DNA from: Poriferisodalis sp965262965
GTDB taxonomy: Bacteria > Actinomycetota > Acidimicrobiia > Acidimicrobiales > Poriferisodalaceae
Assembly: GCF_965262965.1 (NCBI RefSeq)
Contig: NZ_OZ253573.1
Location: forward strand, 1,178,001-1,242,000
Length of the DNA: 64,000 nt
Direction of reading: 5' to 3'
Both the position numbers and the translations under genes were made by a program. The notes beneath the pieces were generated by a model. The model was given only the letters and a program-made list of their open reading frames with translations, had not been told where the DNA came from and did no database searches. Position 1 is the first letter of the stretch. Every line of letters begins with the position of its first letter. Below are positions 27,922 through 37,446 of this stretch, in pieces.

Positions 27922-28980
27922 TCAGCGCCCCTCACCGGAGGAGAACAGCACTCCGTGCAGGACGTCGAACTCCTCGAGCGTCTGGCCCGAGCCGCGCACT
28001 ACCGCAAACAGCGGGTCCTGAGCAACATGGACCTCGACACCGGTTTCGGACCGCAGCCGATCCGTCAAGCCACGCAGCAACGCGCCGCCGCCGGCAAGCG
28101 TGATGCCATGGTCCATGACGTCAGCCGCCAACTCGGGCGCTGTGTCATCGAGGGTCGCCTTGACAGAGTCCACGATCGCGCTGACCGGTGCCGCAATGGC
28201 TTCCCTGATCTCGACGCTGTCCACGCTGACCGATTCGGGAAGTCCGGTCACCATGTCGCGGCCCCGCACCTCGGCATAGATCTCGGAATTCAAGGGCCAC
28301 GCAGAGCCCAAGGCCAGCTTGAGCTCTTCAGCGGTGCGCTCCCCGATGATGAGACCGTGCTCTTTCTTGATGTGCGCCACGATTGCGGCGTCGATCATGT
28401 TGCCGCCGACGCGGGCCGAACGCGCGGTGACGATCCCGCCCAGCGAGATCACCGCTACTTCGGTGGTGCCGCCGCCGATGTCCACAATCATGTTGCCGCG
28501 CGCCGACTGGACCGGAAGCCCGGCACCGATCGCCGCGGCCATCGGCTCTTCGATGATGTAGGCACGGCGGGCACCTGCGTATTCCGCCGCTTCCTGCACA
28601 GCGCGCTGCTCCACACCCGTAATCCCCGACGGCACGCAGATCACCATGCGCGGCTTCGGCCAGCGAGTCTGCGTGACCTCGGTAATGAAATGCCGGAGCA
28701 TTTTTTCGCAGATGTCGAAGTCGGCGATCACGCCGTCCTTGAGAGGACTGATGGCCGAGATGTTGCCCGGTGTGCGCCCGATCATGCGCTTGGCCTCGTG
28801 GCCGACAGCGAGCGAATTGCCCGTCGCCGCATCAACCGCGACGACTGACGGCTCGTTCAGCACGATGCCCCGACCGCGCACAAATACGGTCGTGTTGGCC
28901 GTACCGAGATCGACGGCAATATCTCTGCCGCCAAACACGTTGCCGCGTCGGCGGCGCCGGAAACGCGTCACACGCGGCAT
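27922..28980 (-). CDS. mreB: Rod shape-determining actin homologue MreB
   Basis: A 352-residue actin-like ATPase that forms membrane-bound filaments guiding side-wall synthesis. Phosphate-binding motifs are IAVDLGTANTTVFV at about residues 20-33 and IVDIGGGTTEVAVISLGG. ITLAGGGALLRGL is the adenosine loop. The basic N-terminal stretch RFRRRRRGN probably helps membrane binding. The ATG at 28980 overlaps the ndk stop (TAATG), which supports it over a longer open frame running into ndk. It heads the mreBCD-mrdA-rodA unit. Confidence 0.96.
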   Translation of the reverse strand: MPRVTRFRRRRRGNVFGGRDIAVDLGTANTTVFVRGRGIVLNEPSVVAVDAATGNSLAVGHEAKRMIGRTPGNISAISPLKDGVIADFDICEKMLRHFITEVTQTRWPKPRMVICVPSGITGVEQRAVQEAAEYAGARRAYIIEEPMAAAIGAGLPVQSARGNMIVDIGGGTTEVAVISLGGIVTARSARVGGNMIDAAIVAHIKKEHGLIIGERTAEELKLALGSAWPLNSEIYAEVRGRDMVTGLPESVSVDSVEIREAIAAPVSAIVDSVKATLDDTAPELAADVMDHGITLAGGGALLRGLTDRLRSETGVEVHVAQDPLFAVVRGSGQTLEEFDVLHGVLFSSGEGR

Positions 28981-29429
28981 TATTGCGGCCCCCGATCGGA
29001 ACCCGCGCAAGCTGTGCTGGCGAAGAAGCGCGCTATCTCGCACTGAGCCGAGATTTCGCCGTCGGAACCGTGCACCAGGTTCTCGGTGGGCGACAGCCCG
29101 AAATCGCCGCGAATCGTTCCCGGCGAGGCGTGCGCCGGATTGGTTGCTCCCATCAGCGTCCGCACGACGGCAAATGTGTCATCACCGGCGCCTTGCGGCG
29201 CTTCGAGGACCATGACGACCGATGGCGACCTCGTGATGAAGTCAAGCAGAGGCTCGTAGAACGACTTGCCGACGTGCTCCGCATAATGCTCTGCAGCGGT
29301 CGCACGATCGATCGTCCGATGCTGCAGTGCAGTGATCGTGAGGCCCTTGCGCTCGAAGCGGCCGACAATCTCGCCGACGAGACCGCGCTCCACGGCGTCG
29401 GGTTTGCAAATCACGAGCGTCTGCCGCAT
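28980..29429 (-). CDS. ndk: Nucleoside-diphosphate kinase
   Basis: A 149-residue cytoplasmic kinase that equalises nucleoside triphosphate pools. It begins RQTLVICKPDAVERGLVGEI, the standard N terminus. The phosphorylated histidine lies in NLVHGSDG at about residue 120. GATNPAHASPGTIRGDFG is the nucleotide-binding stretch. The ATG at 29429 has GGGAG six bases upstream; an earlier ATG at 29450 is less well placed. It overlaps mreB by one base. Confidence 0.96.
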   Translation of the reverse strand: MRQTLVICKPDAVERGLVGEIVGRFERKGLTITALQHRTIDRATAAEHYAEHVGKSFYEPLLDFITRSPSVVMVLEAPQGAGDDTFAVVRTLMGATNPAHASPGTIRGDFGLSPTENLVHGSDGEISAQCEIARFFASTACAGSDRGPQ

Positions 29430-29631
29430 TGCTGTCTCCCGGTTCGTCATGGCTGCAGATGGCGCCGGGCCAAGGGACCAGGCGGTTGGTGTCGGTGTGG
29501 CTTCGGGCGGAGTTCGTCGGTAGCTGGGCGAAGCGGCGGCTCGCCATCGCTGGGGCGCGGCATAGACGCCGATTCGGCGCGACGGTTGTCGGGACAACCA
29601 GGACGTGGTATGTCCACCGCGCGGTCCGAGG

Positions 29632-31038
29632 TTAGTGCGACCGCGCAGCCAGAAGTCGTCGTACCTCAGCAGCGAGGTAGAGCGAGCCGGTCACGACAAC
29701 GATGCCGCCGGTGCCCGCCCGATCCTGAGCGATCTGCGTTGCTGTCGGTACATCGGATGCCGGGATGATCTTCGGTGCCGATACACCTCGGCCGGCCGTT
29801 GCAGCGACCGCTTTCACAGCATCAGCAACTTCCGATGCAGGCATTGCGCGCGGCCACGTCGCAGCCACCGTCACCACTGCGTCGAATGAACCCAAGTCCA
29901 GGGCCTCGCAGAACGCTCCCGGATCGTGGGGCCGGTTGGCCCCGATCACGAGCACAGCTTCGCTACCGTCGCTTCGCGGCATCACGTCCGACGTCACGCC
30001 ACCTCCGACGGCCACCGAGAGCGCCTCCGCGAGCGTCTCACGCAAGGCGACGGCGCCTGCGGGATTATGTGCCCCGTCGATGACGACCGTCGGCTGATGC
30101 TTGACGATCTCGAAGCGGGCTGGCAGACAAACGTCACCGAGTGCCGCCGAGACCAACTCATCATCGAGAGATCGGCCGAAGAACGCCTCGACGGCGGTGA
30201 GTGCAGTCGCAACATTGACAGCTTGGTGCGCGCCGTGCAGTGGTACGAAGATGTCGCGATGCTCGCCGAACGGTGTCCGCAAGCTGACGACTTGTCCGCC
30301 GACGGCGACGCGACGATCGACGACGTCCCACTCGTCGCCACGGCGCCATAGGTCGGCACCGGCTTCGGTGGCCGCAGCGGCCACGATGCCGGTGAGTGCG
30401 GGCGCTGTCTCACCGCAGACGGCGATCGCCCCGGCTGAGATAATCGCTGCTTTCTCCGCGGCGACATCGGCGAGCGTCGGGCCGATGATCTCGAGATGGT
30501 CCGCCCCGACGTTGGTGATCACCGCCACAGCGGCGTCCACAACGTTCGTGGCATCCCAACGGCCGCCCATGCCCACTTCGATCACATTGACGTGCGCCAC
30601 CGAGGCGAACCAATTGTACGCGGCAGCAGCCATCACCTCGAAATAGTTGGGGCGCTCACCCACACGCTCTACGGCCAGCGGCTCGAAGACCGCGATCTCG
30701 CTGATAGCCGCAGTGAAGTCATCGTCGCTGAGCGGCTCGTTGGCGACCATGATCCGATCGTTGACGCGCTCGATGTGGGGCGACGTGTAGCTGCCCGCCG
30801 CGAGGCCGCACGCGCCGAGCAGCGCCACGGCACAGCGAGCCGTGCTCCCCTTGCCATTGGTGCCCGTGATGTGAATCGCCGGAACGCTGTCCTGTGGGTC
30901 GCCCAGCACACCCATGAGCGTCCACATTCGATCCAGCGTGGGCGCGTCCACGCCGGCCGACCCCAGCAGACGCTCAAGGTCGATGTGGGAATCGAGCCAG
31001 TCGAGAGCAGCCTCGTAGTCCCCCAGCGGTTCAGACAC
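29632..31038 (-). CDS. folC: Folylpolyglutamate synthase / dihydrofolate synthase
   Basis: A 468-residue Mur-ligase-family enzyme that adds glutamate to folates and probably also makes dihydrofolate from dihydropteroate. The ATP loop is HITGTNGKGSTAR at about residues 56-68. GSYTSPHIERVNDRI, VIEVGMGGRWDATNVV and VVIDGAHNPAGAVAL are typical FolC blocks. It begins eight bases after clpX, an arrangement seen in other bacteria, although the usual valS neighbour is absent. A 202-base gap separates it from ndk. Confidence 0.94.
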   Translation of the reverse strand: MSEPLGDYEAALDWLDSHIDLERLLGSAGVDAPTLDRMWTLMGVLGDPQDSVPAIHITGTNGKGSTARCAVALLGACGLAAGSYTSPHIERVNDRIMVANEPLSDDDFTAAISEIAVFEPLAVERVGERPNYFEVMAAAAYNWFASVAHVNVIEVGMGGRWDATNVVDAAVAVITNVGADHLEIIGPTLADVAAEKAAIISAGAIAVCGETAPALTGIVAAAATEAGADLWRRGDEWDVVDRRVAVGGQVVSLRTPFGEHRDIFVPLHGAHQAVNVATALTAVEAFFGRSLDDELVSAALGDVCLPARFEIVKHQPTVVIDGAHNPAGAVALRETLAEALSVAVGGGVTSDVMPRSDGSEAVLVIGANRPHDPGAFCEALDLGSFDAVVTVAATWPRAMPASEVADAVKAVAATAGRGVSAPKIIPASDVPTATQIAQDRAGTGGIVVVTGSLYLAAEVRRLLAARSH

Positions 31039-31047
31039 CGCAGGCGC

Positions 31048-32319
31048 TCAGGAGGCGCGGCGTGACGGGGACGATGTGCTGCGAGGGACCAAGGTGGGGT
31101 TCACCTTGTCCATGACGACACCACGATCCACGATGCACCGGGCCACGTCGGTGCGGCTCGGCAAGTCGTACATCAACCCCAGCAGGACTTCCTCCAAGAT
31201 CGCGCGAAGCCCCCGCGCACCGGTGTTTCGCAGCATGGCCTGGTTGACGATGGCATCGAGTGCGTCGTCGGTGAACTCGAGTTCGACATCGTCGAGCTCG
31301 AACATCCGGCGGTATTGACGAATCAAGGCGTTCTTGGGCTCGGTGAGAATGCGTCGCAGTGCGTCAGGGCCCAGCGGGTCGACCACGCCGACGACCGGAA
31401 GCCGGCCGATGAACTCGGGGATCAAACCGAAGTGGCGCAGGTCTTCGGGCAGCACCTCGGGCAGGACGTCGAGCGGCGGCTTGGACGCTGCGCTCCGCAA
31501 CGTCGCACCGAAGCCCACACCTCGCTCGCCGAGTCGATCAGCAATGATTCTCTCGAGTCCGTCGAATGCGCCGCCGCAGATGAACAGCACGTTGCTGGTG
31601 TCGATCTGCAGGAACTCCTGATGCGGATGCTTGCGTCCACCCTGCGGTGGCACCGATGCCACCGTTCCTTCCAGAATCTTCAACAACGCCTGCTGGACAC
31701 CCTCGCCCGACACGTCACGGGTGATTGAAGCGTTCTCGGCCTTGCGGGCAATCTTGTCGATCTCGTCGATGTAGACGATCCCCGTCTCGGCCCGCTTCAC
31801 GTCAAAGTCAGCTGCCTGCAGGAGCTTGAGGAGGATGTTCTCGACGTCCTCTCCCACGTAACCGGCTTCGGTCAGCGCGGTCGCGTCCGCAATGGCGAAC
31901 GGCACGTTGAGCAGCCGGGCGAGCGTCTGCGCCATCATCGTCTTGCCGCAGCCGGTCGGGCCAATCAGCAGGATGTTCGACTTGGCGATCTCGACATCGT
32001 CGTCCGCGCCGGGTCCGACAGGCTCGAGCCGCATCCGCTTGTAGTGGTTATAGACAGCCACCGACAGGATCGTCTTGGTCCGGTCCTGATCGATGATGTA
32101 GTCATCGAGGAACGCAAAGATCTCGCGCGGCTTGGGGACGGCTTCGAACGGCGTTTCCGCTGAGGTCTCGACTTCGTCGTCAATGATCTCGTTGCACAGG
32201 TCGATGCACTCGTCGCAGATGTACACGCCAGGGCCCGCAATCAACTTGCGCACCTGCTTTTGGGACTTGCCGCAGAAGGAGCACTTGAGGAGCTCGCCGC
32301 CTTCGCCGAACTTCGCCAC
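31048..32319 (-). CDS. clpX: ATP-dependent Clp protease ATP-binding subunit ClpX
   Basis: A 423-residue AAA+ unfoldase that feeds substrates to ClpP. An N-terminal zinc-binding domain has cysteines at 13, 16, 35 and 38. Walker A is GPTGCGKT near residue 118, and Walker B is GIVYIDEIDKI. The RKHPHQEF region and the IGF-like loop LIPEFIGRLPVVG fit ClpX. The start at 32319 has a strong GGGGAGG binding site. It is divergent from tig-clpP across a 201-bp promoter region and is followed by folC. Confidence 0.97.
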   Translation of the reverse strand: MAKFGEGGELLKCSFCGKSQKQVRKLIAGPGVYICDECIDLCNEIIDDEVETSAETPFEAVPKPREIFAFLDDYIIDQDRTKTILSVAVYNHYKRMRLEPVGPGADDDVEIAKSNILLIGPTGCGKTMMAQTLARLLNVPFAIADATALTEAGYVGEDVENILLKLLQAADFDVKRAETGIVYIDEIDKIARKAENASITRDVSGEGVQQALLKILEGTVASVPPQGGRKHPHQEFLQIDTSNVLFICGGAFDGLERIIADRLGERGVGFGATLRSAASKPPLDVLPEVLPEDLRHFGLIPEFIGRLPVVGVVDPLGPDALRRILTEPKNALIRQYRRMFELDDVELEFTDDALDAIVNQAMLRNTGARGLRAILEEVLLGLMYDLPSRTDVARCIVDRGVVMDKVNPTLVPRSTSSPSRRAS

Positions 32320-32442
32320 GCTGCACCTCCCCTCAGCTGTTGCCGGTCACATCGTTTTGCCCTGCGTGTTGTGCCGTGTGTACAGGGTCGCACACGACCA
32401 CCCCGACCGCGCGCTCACGCGTCTCGCCAAGAATGGCACAGA

Positions 32443-32458
32443 GCACTCCGCGGAGTGC
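32443..32458. promoter_or_regulatory. 16-bp perfect palindrome between clpX and tig
   Basis: GCACTCCGCGGAGTGC is a perfect 16-bp palindrome 62 bases upstream of the tig start in the divergent clpX-tig region. Its symmetry and place suggest an operator for a dimeric regulator controlling the Clp/trigger-factor genes. It does not match the ClgR or HspR consensus as I know them. Confidence 0.3.
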
Positions 32459-32520
32459 GGTCCGGTTATGTGACCCGTCAGCGGGGAGCCAAAAGGACGC
32501 GCCGGTAGGCTCTGCGCTTC

Positions 32521-34143
32521 GTGAAGACGACGTTGACGCCGCTGGATCCAGCGGATTTCATCGGTCCCGCGCCGATCTCTGAAGAACTTCCCGGTCTCGA
32601 TGACCTCGACGATTCGTCGATGTCCGAGACTGTCGGCGACGCCAGCGGCCCCCCGGACGCCGCCAGCGGCAACGACACTGACAACGGCGACGACACCGAT
32701 GCCACCGATTTCGACGGCGCGACCGAACGCGTCATCGGGCCCCGGGTCAAGCTGACCGTGGAAGTGGACGCCGAAGCCTTCGATGCCGACATCGACGCTG
32801 CATTTCGCAAACTGGCGCGCGAAGTTCGAATTCCCGGTTTTCGGCCAGGACGTGCACCACGCCGGGTGCTCGAGTCGCACTTCGGCGCGGATGTCGGACG
32901 CGCCCAGGCGCTCGAGGATGCTGTCCCGCGCTACTACGCACAAGCGGTCCGCGACAACGGCGTCGACGTCGTCAACCAGCCCGAACTCGAGCTGACACAT
33001 GACGGCAGCGAGGGAACGGTGGCCTTCACCGCAACCGTGGAGATCCGACCGACCGTTGCAGTCATGGGATACGAAACGCGGCAGATCGAGATCCCGTCGC
33101 CCGAGCCCTCAGACACCGACGTGAACGCTCGGATCGACGAGACACGCCGCCAATTCGCCGACATTTCTGCCGTCGACCGACCTGCCGAGACCGGCGACCG
33201 CGTGAGCATCGACATCGAGGGTTCCGTCGACGGCGAGACTTTGCCGGGACTCTCCGCGCAGGACTACCTCTACGAGTTGGGCAGTGGCGGCATTGTCGAA
33301 GCTGTCGACGACGAGTTGCTTGGAGCGGATGCGGGCAGTGAGCTGTCGTTCAGCGCGCCGCATCCGGTGCAGCCCGACATGGAGATCGACTTCGAGATCA
33401 CGGTGAATGCCGTCTCAGAACTCGTCCTGCCCGAATTGACCGACGATTGGGTCGACGAGAACACCGAGCACGACACCGTTGACGAGCTACGCGCCGCAAC
33501 CGTGCGGCAGCTGAGCTTCGGACGCATCATGCAGGCAAACATGGTGCTGCGCGACGAAATCCAGAAGCAGCTGGCAGCGCTCGTCGAAGGTCCGGTGCCC
33601 GACGCCATGGTCAGCGGAGCAATCGCCGACCGCATGACCGAGTTGGGCAGCGGGCTTCAGCAGCGCGACATGACAATCGAAGGCTGGCTGGAAGCGACCG
33701 GTCAGGAGCCTGGCGAGTTCATCACCGAGCTGCGCGATGACGCCGAGCGGGGCGTCCGATTGGACCTCGCTCTGCGCGCTGTCGCAGAGGCCGAGAACAT
33801 CGAGGCCGACGAAACCGAAATCGACGCCGAGCTGGAGCGCATGGCAGAAAGCGACAGCCGCAGTGCATCGCAGCTGCGGGCTGCGATGGAAGACGTGGAC
33901 GGGTTGGCGCAGCTTCGCTCCGCCATTCGCAAGGGCAAGGCCCTGCAGTGGGCAATTGATGCCGCCACGCTCATAGATCCCGACGGGGCGTCCATTGAGC
34001 GCTCTGCACTCGTGCTGCCCGGACTCGACACCGAGCCGGATGAAGCTGGCACACACAGTGAAGGGGCAGCCGCCGCTGGTAGAGAAGAACCAGCGTCAGG
34101 CGACCAGGACCCAGAGAACCCAGCAACAGAGGACAAATCGTGA
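32521..34143 (+). CDS. tig: Trigger factor
   Basis: A 540-residue ribosome-associated chaperone and prolyl isomerase. The ribosome-binding domain begins only at about residue 75 (VKLTVEVDAEAFDADIDAAFRKLA) and includes the signature FRPGRAPRRVLE. The FKBP-like isomerase domain (about 220-300) starts GDRVSIDIEGSVDGE, and the C-terminal helical arms follow to about 490. The GTG at 32521 gives an unusual 70-residue acidic Asp/Gly-rich N-terminal extension; an ATG at 32620 would shorten it. A disordered acidic tail ends the protein. It overlaps clpP by four bases. Confidence 0.9.
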   Translation: MKTTLTPLDPADFIGPAPISEELPGLDDLDDSSMSETVGDASGPPDAASGNDTDNGDDTDATDFDGATERVIGPRVKLTVEVDAEAFDADIDAAFRKLAREVRIPGFRPGRAPRRVLESHFGADVGRAQALEDAVPRYYAQAVRDNGVDVVNQPELELTHDGSEGTVAFTATVEIRPTVAVMGYETRQIEIPSPEPSDTDVNARIDETRRQFADISAVDRPAETGDRVSIDIEGSVDGETLPGLSAQDYLYELGSGGIVEAVDDELLGADAGSELSFSAPHPVQPDMEIDFEITVNAVSELVLPELTDDWVDENTEHDTVDELRAATVRQLSFGRIMQANMVLRDEIQKQLAALVEGPVPDAMVSGAIADRMTELGSGLQQRDMTIEGWLEATGQEPGEFITELRDDAERGVRLDLALRAVAEAENIEADETEIDAELERMAESDSRSASQLRAAMEDVDGLAQLRSAIRKGKALQWAIDAATLIDPDGASIERSALVLPGLDTEPDEAGTHSEGAAAAGREEPASGDQDPENPATEDKS

Positions 34144-34820
34144 CTTCCGAGTTTCCCGCCACGGCGGGTCAATCCGGCGACGATGCAGAACGGCACCGCG
34201 CTACCAACTACCTCGTGCCCACCGTTGTGGAGCAGACCAATCGGGGTGAGCGGGCCTACGACCTGTATTCCCGACTGCTGAAGGAGAACATCATCTTCTT
34301 GGGCACGCCCATCGATGACGTCATCGCAAACTTGGTGTGCGCCCAGATGATCCACCTTGAGTCGGAGAATCCCGACAAGGACATCAATATCTACATCAAC
34401 TCACCCGGCGGGGACCTCAGTTCGCTGTTCGCGATCTACGACACGAGCCAGTACATCCGCAACGACATCACGACGATCTGCTTGGGTCAGGCAGCCTCAG
34501 CTGCTGCCGTTCTGCTGGCGGCCGGCACGCCGGGCAAGCGCATGGCGCTGCCCAACGCCCGGATCCTGCTTCATCAGCCCTACGGCCAGGCGATTGGTCA
34601 GGCCACCGACATCGAGCTTGCCGCTCGGGAGATCGACCGTATGCGCGAACGCCTCGAGCGGATCATCGCCCATCACACCGGGCAGGATCTCGAGCGCATC
34701 CATTCCGACACTGACCGCGACTTCATCATGGATGCAGAGGCGGCGAAGGACTACGGCATCATCGACGAGGTGATCGCCAGCCGATCCGCCCTCGAAGACG
34801 GTCCGATCCGCGCCGCGTAG
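34140..34820 (+). CDS. clpP: ATP-dependent Clp protease proteolytic subunit
   Basis: A 226-residue serine protease forming the barrel of the ClpXP complex. The catalytic triad is visible: Ser in GQAASAAAVLL, His in ARILLHQPYGQA, and Asp in DRDFIMDAEAAKDYG. The segment FLGTPIDDVIANLVCAQMIHLESENP is conserved. The usual Met after the active-site Ser is Ala here. The GTG start overlaps the tig stop (GTGA), indicating coupling. Only one clpP is present, whereas many actinobacteria have a tandem pair. Confidence 0.96.
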   Translation: MTSEFPATAGQSGDDAERHRATNYLVPTVVEQTNRGERAYDLYSRLLKENIIFLGTPIDDVIANLVCAQMIHLESENPDKDINIYINSPGGDLSSLFAIYDTSQYIRNDITTICLGQAASAAAVLLAAGTPGKRMALPNARILLHQPYGQAIGQATDIELAAREIDRMRERLERIIAHHTGQDLERIHSDTDRDFIMDAEAAKDYGIIDEVIASRSALEDGPIRAA

Positions 34821-34834
34821 GGCGCTCGCCCGGC

Positions 34835-35087
<253 letters not shown>

Positions 35088-35132
35088 GAGGAGCGCCGAG
35101 GGTAGCGGCGCGCGCCGAACTGGCATGTACGG

Positions 35133-36263
35133 CTACTTGTCGAGGTTGAAGGGCAGCGGCGTCGTCGTGGCCCTGCGGTCGATGCTGTCGACGGTCACTG
35201 TCAGGGACGTGCTCGGCTCGTACCAGGGCGGATTCAGCAGTGCCAGGCCGATATTGGTGTCGAACTTCGGCGAGCGGACGAGTGCGCGTAACGTGCCGAC
35301 GGGGTGACCGTCGGGGCTCTGCACCGTGTGTGGCGACCGCATCGGCGACGGTGGGTCGCCACTGACGACGAGCCCGACGAGGCGTCGCTGGGTGTCCGAT
35401 GCCCGCCGAGCCGCCAGTGCGGCTTTGCCGATGAAGTCGTGGCCGGCTTGATCGCCATCATCGTCGTCCAAGCTCACGAAATGGCTGATCCCGGCCTCAT
35501 CCGGATCTGTCTCGGGATCGGTGTCGCCGCCGAACGACAGCAGGAAGTTCTCGATGCGCTCCGCGTTGTTGGGAGCGCCCACGGCGAGCCCAAAGGGTCG
35601 GCCTGCTTCCCAGAGCAAGTCCCAGAGTTCTTCTCCCCGAGAGCCGTCCATCAAGAACAGCTCGAAACCGTCTTGGCCGGACCACCCCGAACGAGACACA
35701 ATCATGGGGATGCCGTCATGAACGTGGTTCGCGAAGCGGAAGAAGCGCAGGTCGCGCACCCAGTCTCCGAGAGCTGCCGCGACGACATCGGCGGCGCGGG
35801 GGCCTTGGATCGCAAGCGGCCAGACGTCCGGCTCGGTCACCACGACGTCGAATCCGCCTTCGCCCGCAACCGCCCGTGCCCACAGCAGCACGTCGCTGTC
35901 CGCTGTCGAGAGCCAGAACGTCGCCTCATCGATGCGCAGCGCCATCGGGTCATTGACGAGGCGACCCTCGTGGTCACACATCGGCGCATAGCGGGCCGCT
36001 CCGACCTCGAGATCCCGCAGGTCCCGGGCGCAGAGATACGTGACCAACCGGTGCGCATCCGGTCCGGCGATCTGCACTTGGCGTTCGCAGCCGACATCCC
36101 AGATCGCTGCGGCTTCGGTCAGCGCCCGGTAATCCGCAGCAGGATCATCTGTGCTGATCGGCAGCACCGTGTGGTTGTAGACCATCGCCTTGGTCATGCC
36201 CGCTGCGACAGCGCGTTCAGTGAACGGTGTGGTCCTGGTCCGGGGGCCGACGATCAGCTCCAC
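35133..36263 (-). CDS. dmdA: DmdA-like aminomethyltransferase (putative DMSP demethylase)
   Basis: A 376-residue GcvT-fold, tetrahydrofolate-dependent methyltransferase. It resembles dimethylsulfoniopropionate demethylase DmdA along its length more than glycine cleavage T protein. The shared segments are RTTPF, VYNHTVLP, IWDVGCERQVQIAGPDAHRL, YAPMCDHEGRLVNDP, FWLSTADSDVLLWA, EPDVWPLAIQGPRA, RSGWSGQDGFELF and GAPNNAERIENFLLSFGGD. DmdA moves a methyl group from DMSP to THF, giving methylmercaptopropionate. The GTG at 36263 has GGAG six bases upstream. It is followed by neither dmdBCD nor folate genes here; the mmsA and SDR genes nearby may or may not be related. A different GcvT-family demethylase is the alternative. 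Confidence 0.68.
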   Translation of the reverse strand: MELIVGPRTRTTPFTERAVAAGMTKAMVYNHTVLPISTDDPAADYRALTEAAAIWDVGCERQVQIAGPDAHRLVTYLCARDLRDLEVGAARYAPMCDHEGRLVNDPMALRIDEATFWLSTADSDVLLWARAVAGEGGFDVVVTEPDVWPLAIQGPRAADVVAAALGDWVRDLRFFRFANHVHDGIPMIVSRSGWSGQDGFELFLMDGSRGEELWDLLWEAGRPFGLAVGAPNNAERIENFLLSFGGDTDPETDPDEAGISHFVSLDDDDGDQAGHDFIGKAALAARRASDTQRRLVGLVVSGDPPSPMRSPHTVQSPDGHPVGTLRALVRSPKFDTNIGLALLNPPWYEPSTSLTVTVDSIDRRATTTPLPFNLDK

Positions 36264-36307
36264 CTCGAGCTCCAGTGCAACGAACCGGGCTCGCGACTGG
36301 CAACCAG

Positions 36308-37261
36308 CTAGCGGCCGAACGCGTGCAGGTGCCCCGCGTCGCGGAGTGCTTCGAAGAACTCCGGTTCGTAGGCGGATTCGGGGTCGGCACGCACGTTGTT
36401 GTCAATGACATGCGCGTCGTCACCGACCAGAATGCGCCACTGGCCAGTCAGCACTCCGTCCAGGATGATCTGGGCAGCCTGAGCAGCCGTCGTCGGGGCA
36501 TCGTCGCGGAATCGCGTATTGCGGTCGACAACCAGCACCTCGATCTGATCATCGCTGAGTGCATCCAGCGGGACGCCTCGGGCGGCCATCGTCTTGCGCA
36601 GCAGCGGCACGTCCATGCCGTGAGCTTCGGTGCTGTTCAGCGCGATCGAGGTGCCGATGTGACCGGGCATGACGACGTGGGCGCTGACGTGCGGCGCATG
36701 CACGGCGAGATCTACCTTGAGCGCTTCGGTGAATCCCTTCACCGCGAACTTCGCCGCGCAATAGGAGGTATGGGGAAAGCCCGGTCCGACGGTCGCCCAG
36801 AAACCATTGATGCTGCTGGTGTTGACCATCGCTCCCGCGTCTGAGCGCACGAGCAGGTCCATGAACGCACGAGCGCAGTTCAGTACGCCGTGCCAGCACA
36901 CGTCGAAGGTCTTGTCCCACGCTTCGCGCTGGTCGTCGATCACGAAGCTGCCGCCGCCGCCGATGCCGGCGTTGTTGAACAGCAAGTTGATGTGGTCGGT
37001 CTCGTGCGCAACTGCCACTTCGGCGGCAAACGCTGCCACGGCATCGGCATCGGTGACATCGCACTGGTGCGTGGTGATGCGCACGCCGCTCGCTGCCTGG
37101 GAGCCTGCCAGGTCGGCTGCCTGGGCCAGCGTCTCGGTATTGAGATCACAGGCCGCAACGCGCGCGCCTGCTGCTGCGAGCTGGCACACCAGCTCGCGCC
37201 CCATCCCGGTGCCGCCGCCGGTGACGACGGCAATACGTCCCGCGAATTCAGTGACCGCCAT
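36308..37261 (-). CDS. SDR family oxidoreductase (copy 1)
   Basis: A 317-residue short-chain dehydrogenase. The NAD(P) motif is TGGGTGMGRE at about residues 14-23, NNAG is near residue 92, and the catalytic residues are Ser in NTSSINGF and YCAAK. The ATG at 37261 has GGGGAG eight bases upstream. It is a close paralogue of the gene at 37447-38400, sharing most blocks including the C-terminal RILVGDDAHVIDN-type ending. The substrate is unknown. A 36-base remnant of a VOC gene lies upstream, showing the pair arose by tandem duplication of a VOC-SDR unit. Confidence 0.85.
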   Translation of the reverse strand: MAVTEFAGRIAVVTGGGTGMGRELVCQLAAAGARVAACDLNTETLAQAADLAGSQAASGVRITTHQCDVTDADAVAAFAAEVAVAHETDHINLLFNNAGIGGGGSFVIDDQREAWDKTFDVCWHGVLNCARAFMDLLVRSDAGAMVNTSSINGFWATVGPGFPHTSYCAAKFAVKGFTEALKVDLAVHAPHVSAHVVMPGHIGTSIALNSTEAHGMDVPLLRKTMAARGVPLDALSDDQIEVLVVDRNTRFRDDAPTTAAQAAQIILDGVLTGQWRILVGDDAHVIDNNVRADPESAYEPEFFEALRDAGHLHAFGR

Positions 37262-37377
37262 GGGTCGCTCCCCTGTGCTGATTCGGGGGCGGCAGGTGCC
37301 GCCCGACTCCCCGTGCGAGGCCGCAGTCTGGCAGCGCGACGGCGGTCGCGCGCCGAGCCGGCGTGTCAGGTGCACGA

Positions 37378-37413
37378 TCAGCCTTCCGGCGGACCGCCCG
37401 CGAACATCACGGC
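37378..37413 (-). pseudogene. Remnant of the VOC gene 3' end
   Basis: These 36 bases match the last codons of the VOC gene at 38404-38439 with two mismatches and read MFAGGPPEG before TGA in the same frame. The rest of that copy is gone. It sits between the two SDR paralogues, where a duplicated VOC gene would be expected. Confidence 0.75.
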
Positions 37414-37446
37414 AGGTGGTATGAGCACCTCGGCACCGGTGCGCGG

